Part shown: piece by piece, positions 1 through 5,954 of the stretch | Position numbering within the stretch: the first letter of the stretch is position 1 | How the letters are laid out: each line of letters begins with the position of its first letter | Assembly (NCBI GenBank): GCA_031255615.1 | Contig: JAIRSD010000028.1 | Coordinates: 1 to 6,870, forward strand | Length of the DNA stretch: 6,870 nucleotides | Origin: Treponema sp. | Lineage (GTDB): Bacteria; Spirochaetota; Spirochaetia; Treponematales; Breznakiellaceae | Reading direction: 5' to 3' | Program-made: the position numbers and the translations under genes | Notes under the pieces: model-generated | Database searches by the model: none | The model's input: only the letters and a program-made list of their open reading frames with translations | What the model was told of the DNA's origin: nothing

Positions 1-114
1 GCCCTGCTCATTGACGACGTGATAACCACGGGGGCTACCATGGAATCCTGCGCCGGGGCCCTCAAAAAGGCGGGCGCGGAACGGGTCTGCGGAATCTGTC
101 TTTTCTACGATTAG
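1..114 (+). CDS. ComF-family phosphoribosyltransferase, C-terminal end (partial)
   Basis: The window opens inside a reading frame that gives 37 residues and then TAG at 112-114. It begins with ALLIDDVITTGATM, the PRPP-binding loop of type I phosphoribosyltransferases: two acidic residues followed by TTGAT, which cradles the ribose-phosphate of PRPP. It continues through a short helix (ESCAGALKKAGAERV) and a final strand ending in LFYD. The short tail after the PRPP loop, with no further domain, is what ComF/GntX-like proteins show. These are linked to DNA uptake or purine-related salvage, but their exact reaction is often unknown. Other type I phosphoribosyltransferases (for example adenine or orotate types) share this loop and cannot be ruled out from the fragment. 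The start and the N-terminal zinc-finger region expected of ComF lie outside the window. No clear intrinsic terminator follows the stop. Confidence 0.75.
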   Translation, partial: ALLIDDVITTGATMESCAGALKKAGAERVCGICLFYD

Positions 115-216
115 GTTCCTCTTAGCCGGGGCCCGCCAAGACCGATCCGGGAGGCTGCTGCTTTGCTTGCGCTAAACCACCGGATAATCGAAAGAACCGG
201 GAATAAGAATGTTAAT

Positions 217-317
217 CACGAAGGCGCACCAAGGCGAGCTACGGCTCGCCAGGAACACGAAGGAATGAATATGGGCTTCCAATCCCCAGTCTTCGTGCGC
301 CTTCCTCGCTTTCGTGG
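217..317. repeat. CACGAAGG-type intergenic inverted repeat
   Basis: CACGAAGG occurs at 217-224 and 256-263, and inverted versions occur at 291-297 (CTTCGTG) and 310-317 (TTTCGTGG). The longest perfect arms are GAAGGCGCAC at 220-229 and GTGCGCCTTC at 295-304, so the element could fold into a long hairpin. It fills much of the gap between the phosphoribosyltransferase and the guanylyltransferase. Elements built of CACGAAG units are familiar to me as dispersed intergenic repeats in many environmental bacteria; their role is unknown. A 62-codon reading frame at 163-351 runs through it but looks incidental. Confidence 0.6.
233..250. repeat. Perfect 7-bp hairpin with TACG tetraloop
   Basis: GGCGAGC (233-239) and GCTCGCC (244-250) are perfect complements separated by TACG. 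In RNA this is a C(UACG)G loop, a member of the exceptionally stable UNCG tetraloop class. The hairpin sits between the two direct CACGAAGG units, where the flanking sequence would read on smoothly without it, as if it had been inserted there. No T-run follows on either strand, so it does not look like an intrinsic terminator. Confidence 0.65.
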
Positions 318-364
318 TAAATTTCTTTCGTCCGTATATCCGATTTTTTAGGACAAGCAGCCTG

Positions 365-1528
365 CTACAGCAGTTCGGTCCGGCCGGCGGCTTTGAGCTG
401 TTCCACGATTTCCCTGATGCGCTGGGTTTCGCCCCTCTTGGCCACCAGCGCCAGGGGGGGGCCGTCCCCGTTTAACCGGAGGGCGACGATAAGATCCTCC
501 ACCCCGCAGAGGGCCACGGGGATGTCGGAATCCACAAAACAGTTCCGGGCGCCGGCGGAGTAGACTTCGGAATTCGAGGTCTTAAGGAGCCGGGCGTACT
601 CGTCCCAACTGCCCACATCGATCCAGGAAAAATTCGCCCGTACCAGGGCCGAGGAGGCGCATGTTTCCGCGACGGCGTAGTCAAAGGAGACAGCCGGGCT
701 TTCCCGGTACGCCTCCGCAAGGCCCGGCCAGTTGTCCAGGATTCTCAGGCCCCCCTCCAGGCGGAAGGAATCCGGGCCGGGGGGGGCAAGTTTTTCAAAG
801 GGGGACAGCACCGCCGGGGCGCGGCGGCGGAATTCCTCCACCATGAAGGACGAAGAAAAGGCGAACATCCCGGAATTCCAGTAGAACCGGCCCGCGGCGA
901 TGTACTGTTCCGCCTGGGTCCGGCAGGGCTTTTCCCGGAACGATGCGGCCTCGCAGGCCCTTCCCCCGGCGGCCTCCCCTTCTCCCGGCAGGATCAGGTC
1001 CTTGCCGGCCTCGATGTAACCGTAACCCGTCTCGGGACGGAGGGGGGCGATGCCGAAGACCGCCAACTTTCCCTGCCGGGCCAGGAGCGCGGCGGTGCGG
1101 GCGTCCCGGAGGAAGGTTTCCAGGGGTTCGATGATGTGATCGCTGGTAAGGACGAGGACGGCCCGATCCCGGGATTCCGCGGATCCCTCCGTCTCCAGGT
1201 TCCCGTACATAATCCCGCAGGCAATCGCCGGGGCGGTGTTTTTCCCCTCCGGTTCCACTATCAGGATCATCCGGTCCCGGTCTTCCCGCCCAAAAAGGGC
1301 GCAGGCGGAAATGACGGAGGCGGCATGGCGTTTTCCCGCTATGATGATCACCCGTCCGGGGACCCCCCCGGCCCCCGCGGCCAGGGCCCGTTCCAGGGCG
1401 GAGGAAAAAAAGCTCCGGGAGGGGTTATCCGGGGAAACAGGGAGGAACTGTTTGGACCGCCGGGAATTGCTGACCGGCCAGAGCCGGGTTCCCGATCCCC
1501 CCGCCATGATGACGCAGTCGTCAAACAT
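365..1528 (-). CDS. manC: Mannose-1-phosphate guanylyltransferase (GDP-mannose pyrophosphorylase)
   Basis: This 387-residue cytoplasmic enzyme should join mannose-1-phosphate and GTP to make GDP-mannose and pyrophosphate, supplying mannosyl or GDP-sugar precursors for surface glycans. Visible motifs, numbered from the ATG at 1528: nucleotide-binding signature AGGSGTRLWP (9-18) with the likely catalytic lysine K26 in SKQFL; LTSDH (127-131), equivalent to the usual PSDH metal-binding segment; TGYGYIEAG (157-165); FREKP (197-201), the second signature; YWNSGMF (216-222); SFDYAVAE; and WIDVGSW (302-308). The length matches the short, single-function form without a fused phosphomannose isomerase domain. 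The residue before K26 is Ser where Pro is usual. A TTG at 1546 would add six residues, but the ATG is preferred because a G-rich ribosome-binding site lies just upstream. No GDP-mannose-processing gene lies beside it, so it looks monocistronic. Confidence 0.92.
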   Translation of the reverse strand: MFDDCVIMAGGSGTRLWPVSNSRRSKQFLPVSPDNPSRSFFSSALERALAAGAGGVPGRVIIIAGKRHAASVISACALFGREDRDRMILIVEPEGKNTAPAIACGIMYGNLETEGSAESRDRAVLVLTSDHIIEPLETFLRDARTAALLARQGKLAVFGIAPLRPETGYGYIEAGKDLILPGEGEAAGGRACEAASFREKPCRTQAEQYIAAGRFYWNSGMFAFSSSFMVEEFRRRAPAVLSPFEKLAPPGPDSFRLEGGLRILDNWPGLAEAYRESPAVSFDYAVAETCASSALVRANFSWIDVGSWDEYARLLKTSNSEVYSAGARNCFVDSDIPVALCGVEDLIVALRLNGDGPPLALVAKRGETQRIREIVEQLKAAGRTELL

Positions 1529-1542
1529 GGGGGCTTCCCCCC
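1529..1542 (-). promoter_or_regulatory. G-rich Shine-Dalgarno inside a 5-bp hairpin abutting the manC start
   Basis: Read on the minus strand, the bases just before ATG are GGGGGGAAGCCCCC. The G-run is the only Shine-Dalgarno-like sequence, and it can pair with the five Cs that touch the start codon, leaving a 3-4 nt loop. Further up the leader, GGGGC/GCCCC (1563-1567 with 1575-1579) and CAGG/CCTG (about 1549-1560) form two more potential hairpins. Such a leader could lower or tune translation; this is inference from base pairing only. Confidence 0.4.
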
Positions 1543-1601
1543 GCAAAACAGGGCCCCCTGCCGGGGCTGATTACGCCCCCCCGCAGTTCATCCATACATC
1601 C

Positions 1602-1630
1602 ATCATAGCCGCTGAAAAACTGATTAACAA
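1602..1630 (-). promoter_or_regulatory. Sigma-70-type promoter for manC
   Basis: On the minus strand, TTGTTA (1630-1625, 4 of 6 matches to the -35 consensus) is followed by exactly 17 bases and then TATGAT (1607-1602, 5 of 6 matches to the -10 consensus). The predicted start is near 1595, giving a leader of about 67 nt before the manC ATG. The surrounding sequence is relatively AT-rich for this window, as expected of a promoter. Confidence 0.6.
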
Positions 1631-1712
1631 GCCGATGGTTCCCGGTTTAGCCCCGGTCCGTCTCATATCGGCATAAATGCCCGCGCAAGGGATAGGAGGG
1701 GTGCGGAGCAGA

Positions 1713-1783
1713 CCCGGCGCGAAGCGCCGGGGCCGGAGGCGAAGCCGGAGCCCCGGATAGCCCGGTCCCCGCCGCAGGCGGGG
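1713..1783. repeat. REP-like hairpin cluster with GNA triloops
   Basis: Three hairpins follow one another. Hairpin 1: CCCGGCGC (1713-1720) with GCGCCGGG (1724-1731), loop GAA. Hairpin 2: CCGGGGC (1727-1733) with GCCCCGG (1750-1756), enclosing an inner GGC/GCC stem (1738-1740, 1744-1746) with loop GAA; it shares bases with hairpin 1, so the two compete. Hairpin 3: CCCCGCC (1767-1773) with GGCGGGG (1777-1783), loop GCA. Hairpins 1 and 2 contain the heptamer GCGAAGC (1719-1725, 1739-1745), known as an unusually stable DNA mini-hairpin. The compact palindromic, non-coding layout resembles dispersed REP/BIME-type elements. No transposase is nearby and no T-run follows. Confidence 0.65.
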
Positions 1784-1834
1784 ATGCGCCCGATATAAGG
1801 CGGTATACGGCGTTTTCTAAACTGGGCATGGCTG

Positions 1835-1864
1835 TTGACAAGAAAAAAGAGGGAACCCTAGTAT
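1835..1864 (+). promoter_or_regulatory. Candidate promoter with perfect TTGACA, awkwardly placed
   Basis: TTGACA at 1835-1840 is a perfect -35 hexamer. With an 18-base spacer, TAGTAT (1859-1864) is a 4-of-6 -10 match. Transcription would then start near 1871, at or just inside the start codon chosen for the lipoprotein (1870), leaving no room for a ribosome-binding site. Either the match is accidental, or the mRNA is leaderless, or the true promoter lies further upstream. Confidence 0.3.
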
Positions 1865-1869
1865 GCGGT

Positions 1870-3123
1870 ATGCGTCAGACCAGCGTTGCACCCCTGTTCA
1901 CGATGCTTGGGCTCCTCTGCGCCCTGGCATCCTGCGGAGGGGAACGGGGGAAGGCGGCGGTGCTTTGGACCAGCCGCCCCGAATTCGCCATTTACGCGGA
2001 CCACTTCAACTCCGCGCAGAATGTTTACAAGCTGGAGGTCCGTTATGTTGATTCGCCGGCTCAGGAACTCACCGGGACCGCCGAGCACCCCGATATTGTG
2101 GTGGGGAACTGGCTGAAAAGCGCCGCCGCCCGGACTTTTTTTAGCCCCCTGGACGGATTTTTCAAGAACGGGACCCTTTCGGGGGAGGATTTTTACCCCC
2201 AACTGCTTACCCTGGGAAAGATTGAAAACCGCCAGTATCTGCTGCCGGTTTCCTTTAACATCCCCGCCTTGGTCTTTGTCAGGGACAACGGCGGCATGGT
2301 GTCCAATCCCTTCACCATCGGTCTGGAGGAAATAAAGCGGCTGGGCAAGGTGTACAACCAGGAAACGGGGGAATCCTACTCCCGTATGGGATTCTCCCCC
2401 GCCTGGAACGACAAGTTCCTCTTTCTTACCGCCGAACTTTTCAACTCCGCCTTTCGGGAGGCGGAACCGCTGGCCTGGGACACCCACGCCCTGGAAAGGG
2501 CCATGCTCTACAACCGGCAGTGGATCAAGGAGGCGAACACCGGATTCCAGCAGGTGGATGATTTTACGTTCAAGTACTTCTACGATCCGCCGGCAAAGCT
2601 CCTCCTCTCCGGGCATATCCTCTTTACCTACATGGGGAGCGCGGAATTTTTTACCATGGCCGAGGAACGCCGCTCCGCCCTGGATTTCCGCTGGATCGTG
2701 GAAAACAGGTCCATCCCCCTCAGCGAAGATACGGTGTATTACGGAATCTGCAAGGGGGGGAGGGCAAAAAAGGCGGCGGAAGCCTTTACCCGCTGGTTCT
2801 TCAGCGGCGAAACCCAACTGCTGCTCCTGGAATCCGGCCGGAATCGGCGGATAGACGAAGGATTCTTCGGCATCGGGGGGGGCTTCTCCGCCCTCCGCAG
2901 CGTAACGGAGCAGATTTTCCCCCGCTTCTACCCCGGTCTGGTGGGCCACATTCCCCCGGAAGATTACCTGACCCCCCCCAACGTGCTGCCCCATAACTGG
3001 ACCGCCCTCAAAGAAAAGGTGATCCTCCCCTACATGCACGACCGGATCCGCCATGAAAGCAGGGAAGCGGTAAGCCCCCTGGAACGGCGGGTCAGCGACT
3101 GGATCCGGCTCAACGGGCATTAA
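1870..3123 (+). CDS. ABC-type sugar solute-binding lipoprotein
   Basis: The 417-residue product looks like a family 1 (sugar/oligosaccharide) extracellular solute-binding protein anchored by lipid. The N-terminus MRQTSVAPLF is followed by a hydrophobic stretch and lipobox LASC, with the acylated cysteine at residue 22. The mature part starts with an ordinary binding-protein strand (AAVLWTSRPEF), has PDIVVGNW near 75-82 where such proteins name the 'PD' motif, and YLLPVSFNIPALVFVRD, the hinge-proximal region typical of the family. It ends with a helical lobe carrying many aromatic residues, common in sugar pockets. The frame can be extended to an ATG at 1828, but that start has no Shine-Dalgarno and would bury the signal peptide behind a long tail. 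For 1870, GAGGGA lies at 1849-1854, about 15 bases away, so the start is not certain. No permease or ATPase gene is adjacent; substrate unknown. Confidence 0.8.
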   Translation: MRQTSVAPLFTMLGLLCALASCGGERGKAAVLWTSRPEFAIYADHFNSAQNVYKLEVRYVDSPAQELTGTAEHPDIVVGNWLKSAAARTFFSPLDGFFKNGTLSGEDFYPQLLTLGKIENRQYLLPVSFNIPALVFVRDNGGMVSNPFTIGLEEIKRLGKVYNQETGESYSRMGFSPAWNDKFLFLTAELFNSAFREAEPLAWDTHALERAMLYNRQWIKEANTGFQQVDDFTFKYFYDPPAKLLLSGHILFTYMGSAEFFTMAEERRSALDFRWIVENRSIPLSEDTVYYGICKGGRAKKAAEAFTRWFFSGETQLLLLESGRNRRIDEGFFGIGGGFSALRSVTEQIFPRFYPGLVGHIPPEDYLTPPNVLPHNWTALKEKVILPYMHDRIRHESREAVSPLERRVSDWIRLNGH

Positions 3124-3146
3124 GCCCGGCTCCCCCATTAAAACAA

Positions 3147-3182
3147 GGGGCCGCCCCGCCGTTAATATGTTGGAGCGGCCCC
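3147..3182. terminator. Shared terminator between convergent genes
   Basis: GGGGCCGC (3147-3154) pairs perfectly with GCGGCCCC (3175-3182) across a 20-base loop. On the minus strand the stem is followed by TTGTTTTA, a fair T-tract, so it best serves the beta-glucosidase transcript. On the plus strand only CTTT follows, giving a weaker terminator for the lipoprotein gene. Its place between two converging stop codons supports the role. Confidence 0.65.
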
Positions 3183-3192
3183 CTTTGATGCA

Positions 3193-3218
3193 GCCGGGCG
3201 GCAATGCCGCCGTCCGGC
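3193..3218. other. Second GC hairpin just after the beta-glucosidase stop
   Basis: GGCGGC (3197-3202) pairs with GCCGCC (3206-3211) over an AAT loop, and outer GCCG/CGGC (3193-3196 with 3215-3218) can extend it around a small bulge. It begins about 9 bases past the stop codon on the minus strand. It has no T-tract, so it may protect the mRNA end or slow polymerase before the main terminator. Confidence 0.4.
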
Positions 3219-3226
3219 GGGGAACC

Positions 3227-5641
3227 TTAAGCCGGGGTCTTGCCGTTCAGGGCGTTGATCATCCCCTCCATTGCGCCGGGGGGCATGCCCTCCGGGTTAA
3301 ACATGCTCAGGGCCCGCAGGGGCATATCCATCATCATCCGGTCTATCATCGGACGAAGATCCTCGCCGCCGCCGGCCCCAAAGGTTTTTTCGATGCCGGC
3401 GGCAATCTGCTGGAGCAGGGCCTGCCCCACAGGAGTATCCTTGATGTCCCTTATGGTGCTGTTAATCGTAAAGGACTCGCCGGGGAGCCGGTCCGCCGGG
3501 GGCAGGGGCCCGCCGTACAGGGCCGCAAAGGATTCATCGCTTACGGCGAAGCCCTCTTTTGTCAGGGCAAAGTATTCCGGGGCCTTTTCCTTCAAGGCCG
3601 CCAGACCCGCCTCTCTGCCGTCTCCGGCTACCGCCACGGACTGCCGCAGCCGGATATCCCGGCTGCTTGCCCCGATAAGGATGTCGTAGGTTCCCCCTTC
3701 CAGGGCCCAGACAGCCTCCGGCGCGTGGTAATAGGCGAAACTCCGTTCATCCAGGGTGATCGTTACGGTCCTGCTTTCCCCGCTTTCAAGCCGGATCTTT
3801 TCGAAACCCTTCAACTCCGCCCGGGGCCGGAAGATTTTTGAGGACTCCGGGGCAACGTAGAGCTGGGCGATCTCCGATCCCGGACGGTCCCCGGTATTCT
3901 TCACCGTAAAACTTACCCCCAGCGTCTGGCCGCCCTTAAATTCCCGCCGATCAAGTTTAAGATCCGAGTATTCAAAACTGGTGTAGGAAAGGCCGTAGCC
4001 GAAGGGATAGGCCAGATCCTTCTCCACGGTGTTGTAGTAGCGGTACCCCACGAAGACGCTTTCCCGGTATTCCACGCTTTTGGCCCCGCCGGGGAAATAG
4101 TGGTAACTCGGGTTATCCTCCAGGGCCAGGGGCCAGCTCTCCGCCAATTTGCCCCCCGGACTCCGCAGGCCTCCGACCAGATCCGCCGCCGCGCCCCCCG
4201 CCGCCTGGCCGCCCAGGTAGAGGAGGAGGATGCTTTTTACCTTGGAAGCCCAGGGCAGAATCACCGGGGCCCCCAGGAACAGGACCACCACCGTGTTGGG
4301 ATTCGCCCGGGCCACCGCCTCAATAAGCTCGTTATGGCTTTGGGGCATATCCAGGGAATCCCGGTCAAAGCCTTCGCTCTCGTATTCATCGGGGAGGCCC
4401 GCAAAGACCAGGGCGACGTCTTTTTTCCCCGCCAGAGCGGCGGCTTCGGCGATAAGTTGGGCGTCCGGCTTCCCGCCCTCCGGCCCCAGGCCGTAACCGG
4501 GGGCGTATTCGGCGGCAAAACCCGCCTTGCGAAACTCCTCCAGCGGAGATTCCAGTCTGAGGGGCTTAATTTTGCTGCTCCCCGAACCCTGGTAGCGGGG
4601 TTTTTCGACAAAGGCCCCAATAAGGGCCAGACTCTTTCCCTCCGCCAGGGGCAGCAGATTCCCCTCGTTCTTTAGCAGCACCGCGGACTCCGCGGCGGCC
4701 CGGCGGGCCAGTTGGTGGTGGGCTTCGGCGTTGTAGGCATAGCCGGGCCTGGCGTTTTCCTGGGACCGCAGGATAAGTTCCACGATGCGGAGAACCGCCT
4801 TGTCCAGGTCCGCCTCCGCCAGGGCGCCGCTCTTTACCGCCTCAACGATCTTCGCGTCGTTCAGGCCGCCGGATCCGGGCATCTCCAGGTCCAGCCCCGC
4901 CCGTATCCCCTGGACGCGGTCGTTCACCGCCCCCCAGTCGGTCATAACCAGCCCCTCAAAACCCCATTCGTCCCGCAGCAGCCCGGAAAGCAGCCATTCG
5001 TTGTCCGCCGCGTAGGTTCCGTTGATAAGATTGTAGGAGCACATCAGGGTCCAGGGCCGGGATTTTTTTACCGCCCCCTCAAAACCGGCCAGGTAGATCT
5101 CCCGCAGGGCCCGCTCGTCCACCACGGAATTGCTGGTCATGCGGCGGGTTTCCTGGTTGTTGACGGCGTAGTGCTTCAGGCTGGTCCCCACCCCCTTGCT
5201 CTGGACCCCGCCGATCAGGGCCGCCGCCAATTCCCCCGTCAGGAAGGGATCCTCGCTGAAGTACTCAAAATTCCTGCCGCAAAGGGGGCTGCGTTTAATA
5301 TTGGCCCCCGGCCCCAGGATAACCGCCACCTGCTCCTGGAGACACTCCTCCCCCATGGCCGCCCCAATCTCCCGCAGCAGTTCCCGGTCAAAACTGCAGG
5401 AACTGGCGCTGGCCGCGGGAAAACAGGTGGCGGGGACGCTTTCGTTTATCCCCAGATGATCGCTGGTCCCCGCCTGTTTCCGCAGACCGTGGGGCCCGTC
5501 GGTAACCATGATTGGCCGCAGTCCCAGCCGCTCGACCCCCTTAAGGGTCCAAAAATCCTTCCCCGAACAGAGGGACGCCTTTTCTTCCAGGGTAAGCTCC
5601 CCAAGTATCCTCAGCGCTTCGCCCTTTTCTTTACCGCTCAT
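3227..5641 (-). CDS. Glycoside hydrolase family 3 beta-glucosidase
   Basis: An 804-residue enzyme expected to remove beta-linked glucose (or a similar sugar) from the ends of oligosaccharides by the retaining mechanism. Residues about 10-300 form the barrel: VTDGPHG (46-52, substrate-binding Asp48), GPGANIKRSPLCGRNFEYFSED (110-131), KHYAVNNQE (156-164) and LVMTDWG (231-237) with nucleophile Asp235. Residues about 310-550 form the alpha/beta sandwich, with YESEGFDR (420-427) carrying the likely acid/base Glu423. YPFGYGLSYTSFEY (545-558) leads into a fibronectin III-like domain (about 572-664), then a tail with FTINSTIRDI (724-733) seen in some relatives. There is no PA14 insert and no signal peptide, so it is cytoplasmic and probably acts on imported oligosaccharide. 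The frame extends to 5734, but 5641 is chosen: AGGAGGT lies 4 bases upstream, and a strong promoter overlaps the longer version. Exact substrate cannot be read from sequence. Confidence 0.93.
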   Translation of the reverse strand: MSGKEKGEALRILGELTLEEKASLCSGKDFWTLKGVERLGLRPIMVTDGPHGLRKQAGTSDHLGINESVPATCFPAASASSCSFDRELLREIGAAMGEECLQEQVAVILGPGANIKRSPLCGRNFEYFSEDPFLTGELAAALIGGVQSKGVGTSLKHYAVNNQETRRMTSNSVVDERALREIYLAGFEGAVKKSRPWTLMCSYNLINGTYAADNEWLLSGLLRDEWGFEGLVMTDWGAVNDRVQGIRAGLDLEMPGSGGLNDAKIVEAVKSGALAEADLDKAVLRIVELILRSQENARPGYAYNAEAHHQLARRAAAESAVLLKNEGNLLPLAEGKSLALIGAFVEKPRYQGSGSSKIKPLRLESPLEEFRKAGFAAEYAPGYGLGPEGGKPDAQLIAEAAALAGKKDVALVFAGLPDEYESEGFDRDSLDMPQSHNELIEAVARANPNTVVVLFLGAPVILPWASKVKSILLLYLGGQAAGGAAADLVGGLRSPGGKLAESWPLALEDNPSYHYFPGGAKSVEYRESVFVGYRYYNTVEKDLAYPFGYGLSYTSFEYSDLKLDRREFKGGQTLGVSFTVKNTGDRPGSEIAQLYVAPESSKIFRPRAELKGFEKIRLESGESRTVTITLDERSFAYYHAPEAVWALEGGTYDILIGASSRDIRLRQSVAVAGDGREAGLAALKEKAPEYFALTKEGFAVSDESFAALYGGPLPPADRLPGESFTINSTIRDIKDTPVGQALLQQIAAGIEKTFGAGGGEDLRPMIDRMMMDMPLRALSMFNPEGMPPGAMEGMINALNGKTPA

Positions 5642-5645
5642 TACA

Positions 5646-5681
5646 ACCTCCTCTGCCTTGCAGCCCCGGAAAGGATCCGGG
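5646..5681 (-). promoter_or_regulatory. Beta-glucosidase leader: strong Shine-Dalgarno and upstream hairpin
   Basis: On the minus strand AGGAGGT (5652-5646) lies 4 bases before the ATG at 5641, a near-ideal ribosome-binding site that settles the start. Upstream in the same leader, CCCGGA (5665-5670, plus-strand reading) and TCCGGG (5676-5681) form a 6-bp hairpin with a 5-base loop. It does not cover the ribosome-binding site. Confidence 0.7.
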
Positions 5682-5705
5682 CCCGCCCGTTTTCGAGATA
5701 AGCCC

Positions 5706-5734
5706 ATTATAGGGGCCTTTTCCCGGTATTTCAA
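5706..5734 (-). promoter_or_regulatory. Strong sigma-70 promoter for the beta-glucosidase
   Basis: Minus-strand TTGAAA (5734-5729, 5 of 6 matches) is followed by exactly 17 bases and a perfect TATAAT (5711-5706). Transcription should begin near 5699, about 58 bases before the ATG at 5641. Inverted arms CTTTTC (5717-5722) and GAAAAG (5736-5741) flank the -35 box and could be part of an operator for the divergent ROK regulator; that role is inference. Confidence 0.8.
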
Positions 5735-5754
5735 CGAAAAGCGCCGGCCTTAAA

Positions 5755-5855
5755 GGGGGGAAGCCTCCCCCCCCGCTCCGGCCTCCTCCCCGGCCCCCGG
5801 GCCGGGTCCGGTGTCCTCCGCTACCCCCCTCTGCGGGGCAAAGCGGGGCTTTGCC
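5755..5855. repeat. Cluster of three GC-rich hairpins
   Basis: GGGGGGA (5755-5761) pairs with TCCCCCC (5766-5772), loop AGCC. CCCGGCCC (5789-5796) faces GGGCCGGG (5799-5806) with only two bases between, so the innermost pair must open. GGCAAAGC (5837-5844) pairs with GCTTTGCC (5848-5855), loop GGG. None has a good T-tract; on the minus strand the first is followed by only TTTAA. They lie upstream of both divergent genes and may be remnants of dispersed palindromic elements. Confidence 0.5.
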
Positions 5856-5954
5856 GAAAGCCCGGAACAGAAGTTTTGGAACAGGCAGGATATTGGGGGT
5901 TTTAGGTTGCCCCGTTTTCCCTTTAATGCACCGGGGGCCACTTGAAAAAGCCGC

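Larger units (their letters stand above)
1529..1869. other. Divergent intergenic region between manC and the lipoprotein gene
   Basis: About 340 bases without a convincing gene. From left to right it holds the structured manC leader, the manC promoter (1602-1630), a plain stretch to about 1700, a compact cluster of GC-rich hairpins (1713-1783), an AT-richer stretch (1791-1830) with TATAAG and TATACG but no matching -35 boxes, and the leader or upstream region of the lipoprotein gene. A 64-codon minus-strand frame at 1647-1841 exists only because of the repeat composition and has no recognisable protein character. Confidence 0.7.

Noticed and set aside
217..317. CRISPR-like array of CACGAAGG units
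   Set aside because: Only two direct and two inverted short units with irregular spacing; no repeat-spacer periodicity and no cas genes.
1136..1676. Two frames of about 145 codons antisense to the 5' half of manC
   Set aside because: Both are Pro/Arg/Gly-rich shadows of the guanylyltransferase gene without a ribosome-binding site or protein character.
1858..3204. A 448-codon open frame on the minus strand, opposite the lipoprotein gene
   Set aside because: It mirrors the coding frame of the lipoprotein in a high-GC sequence, has no recognisable domain, is rich in Gly/Pro/Val, and the plus-strand protein has a clear signal peptide and family character.
4712..5701. A 329-codon open frame on the plus strand, opposite the beta-glucosidase
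   Set aside because: It is antisense to well-conserved GH3 motifs and has a low-complexity Gly/Pro/Gln/Arg composition typical of shadow frames; the same applies to the plus-strand frames at 3167-3841 and 4100-4675.
5763..5845. G-quadruplex on the minus strand
   Set aside because: G-runs are present, but the loop between the second and third runs is about 13 bases, too long for a canonical motif; simple hairpins explain the region better.
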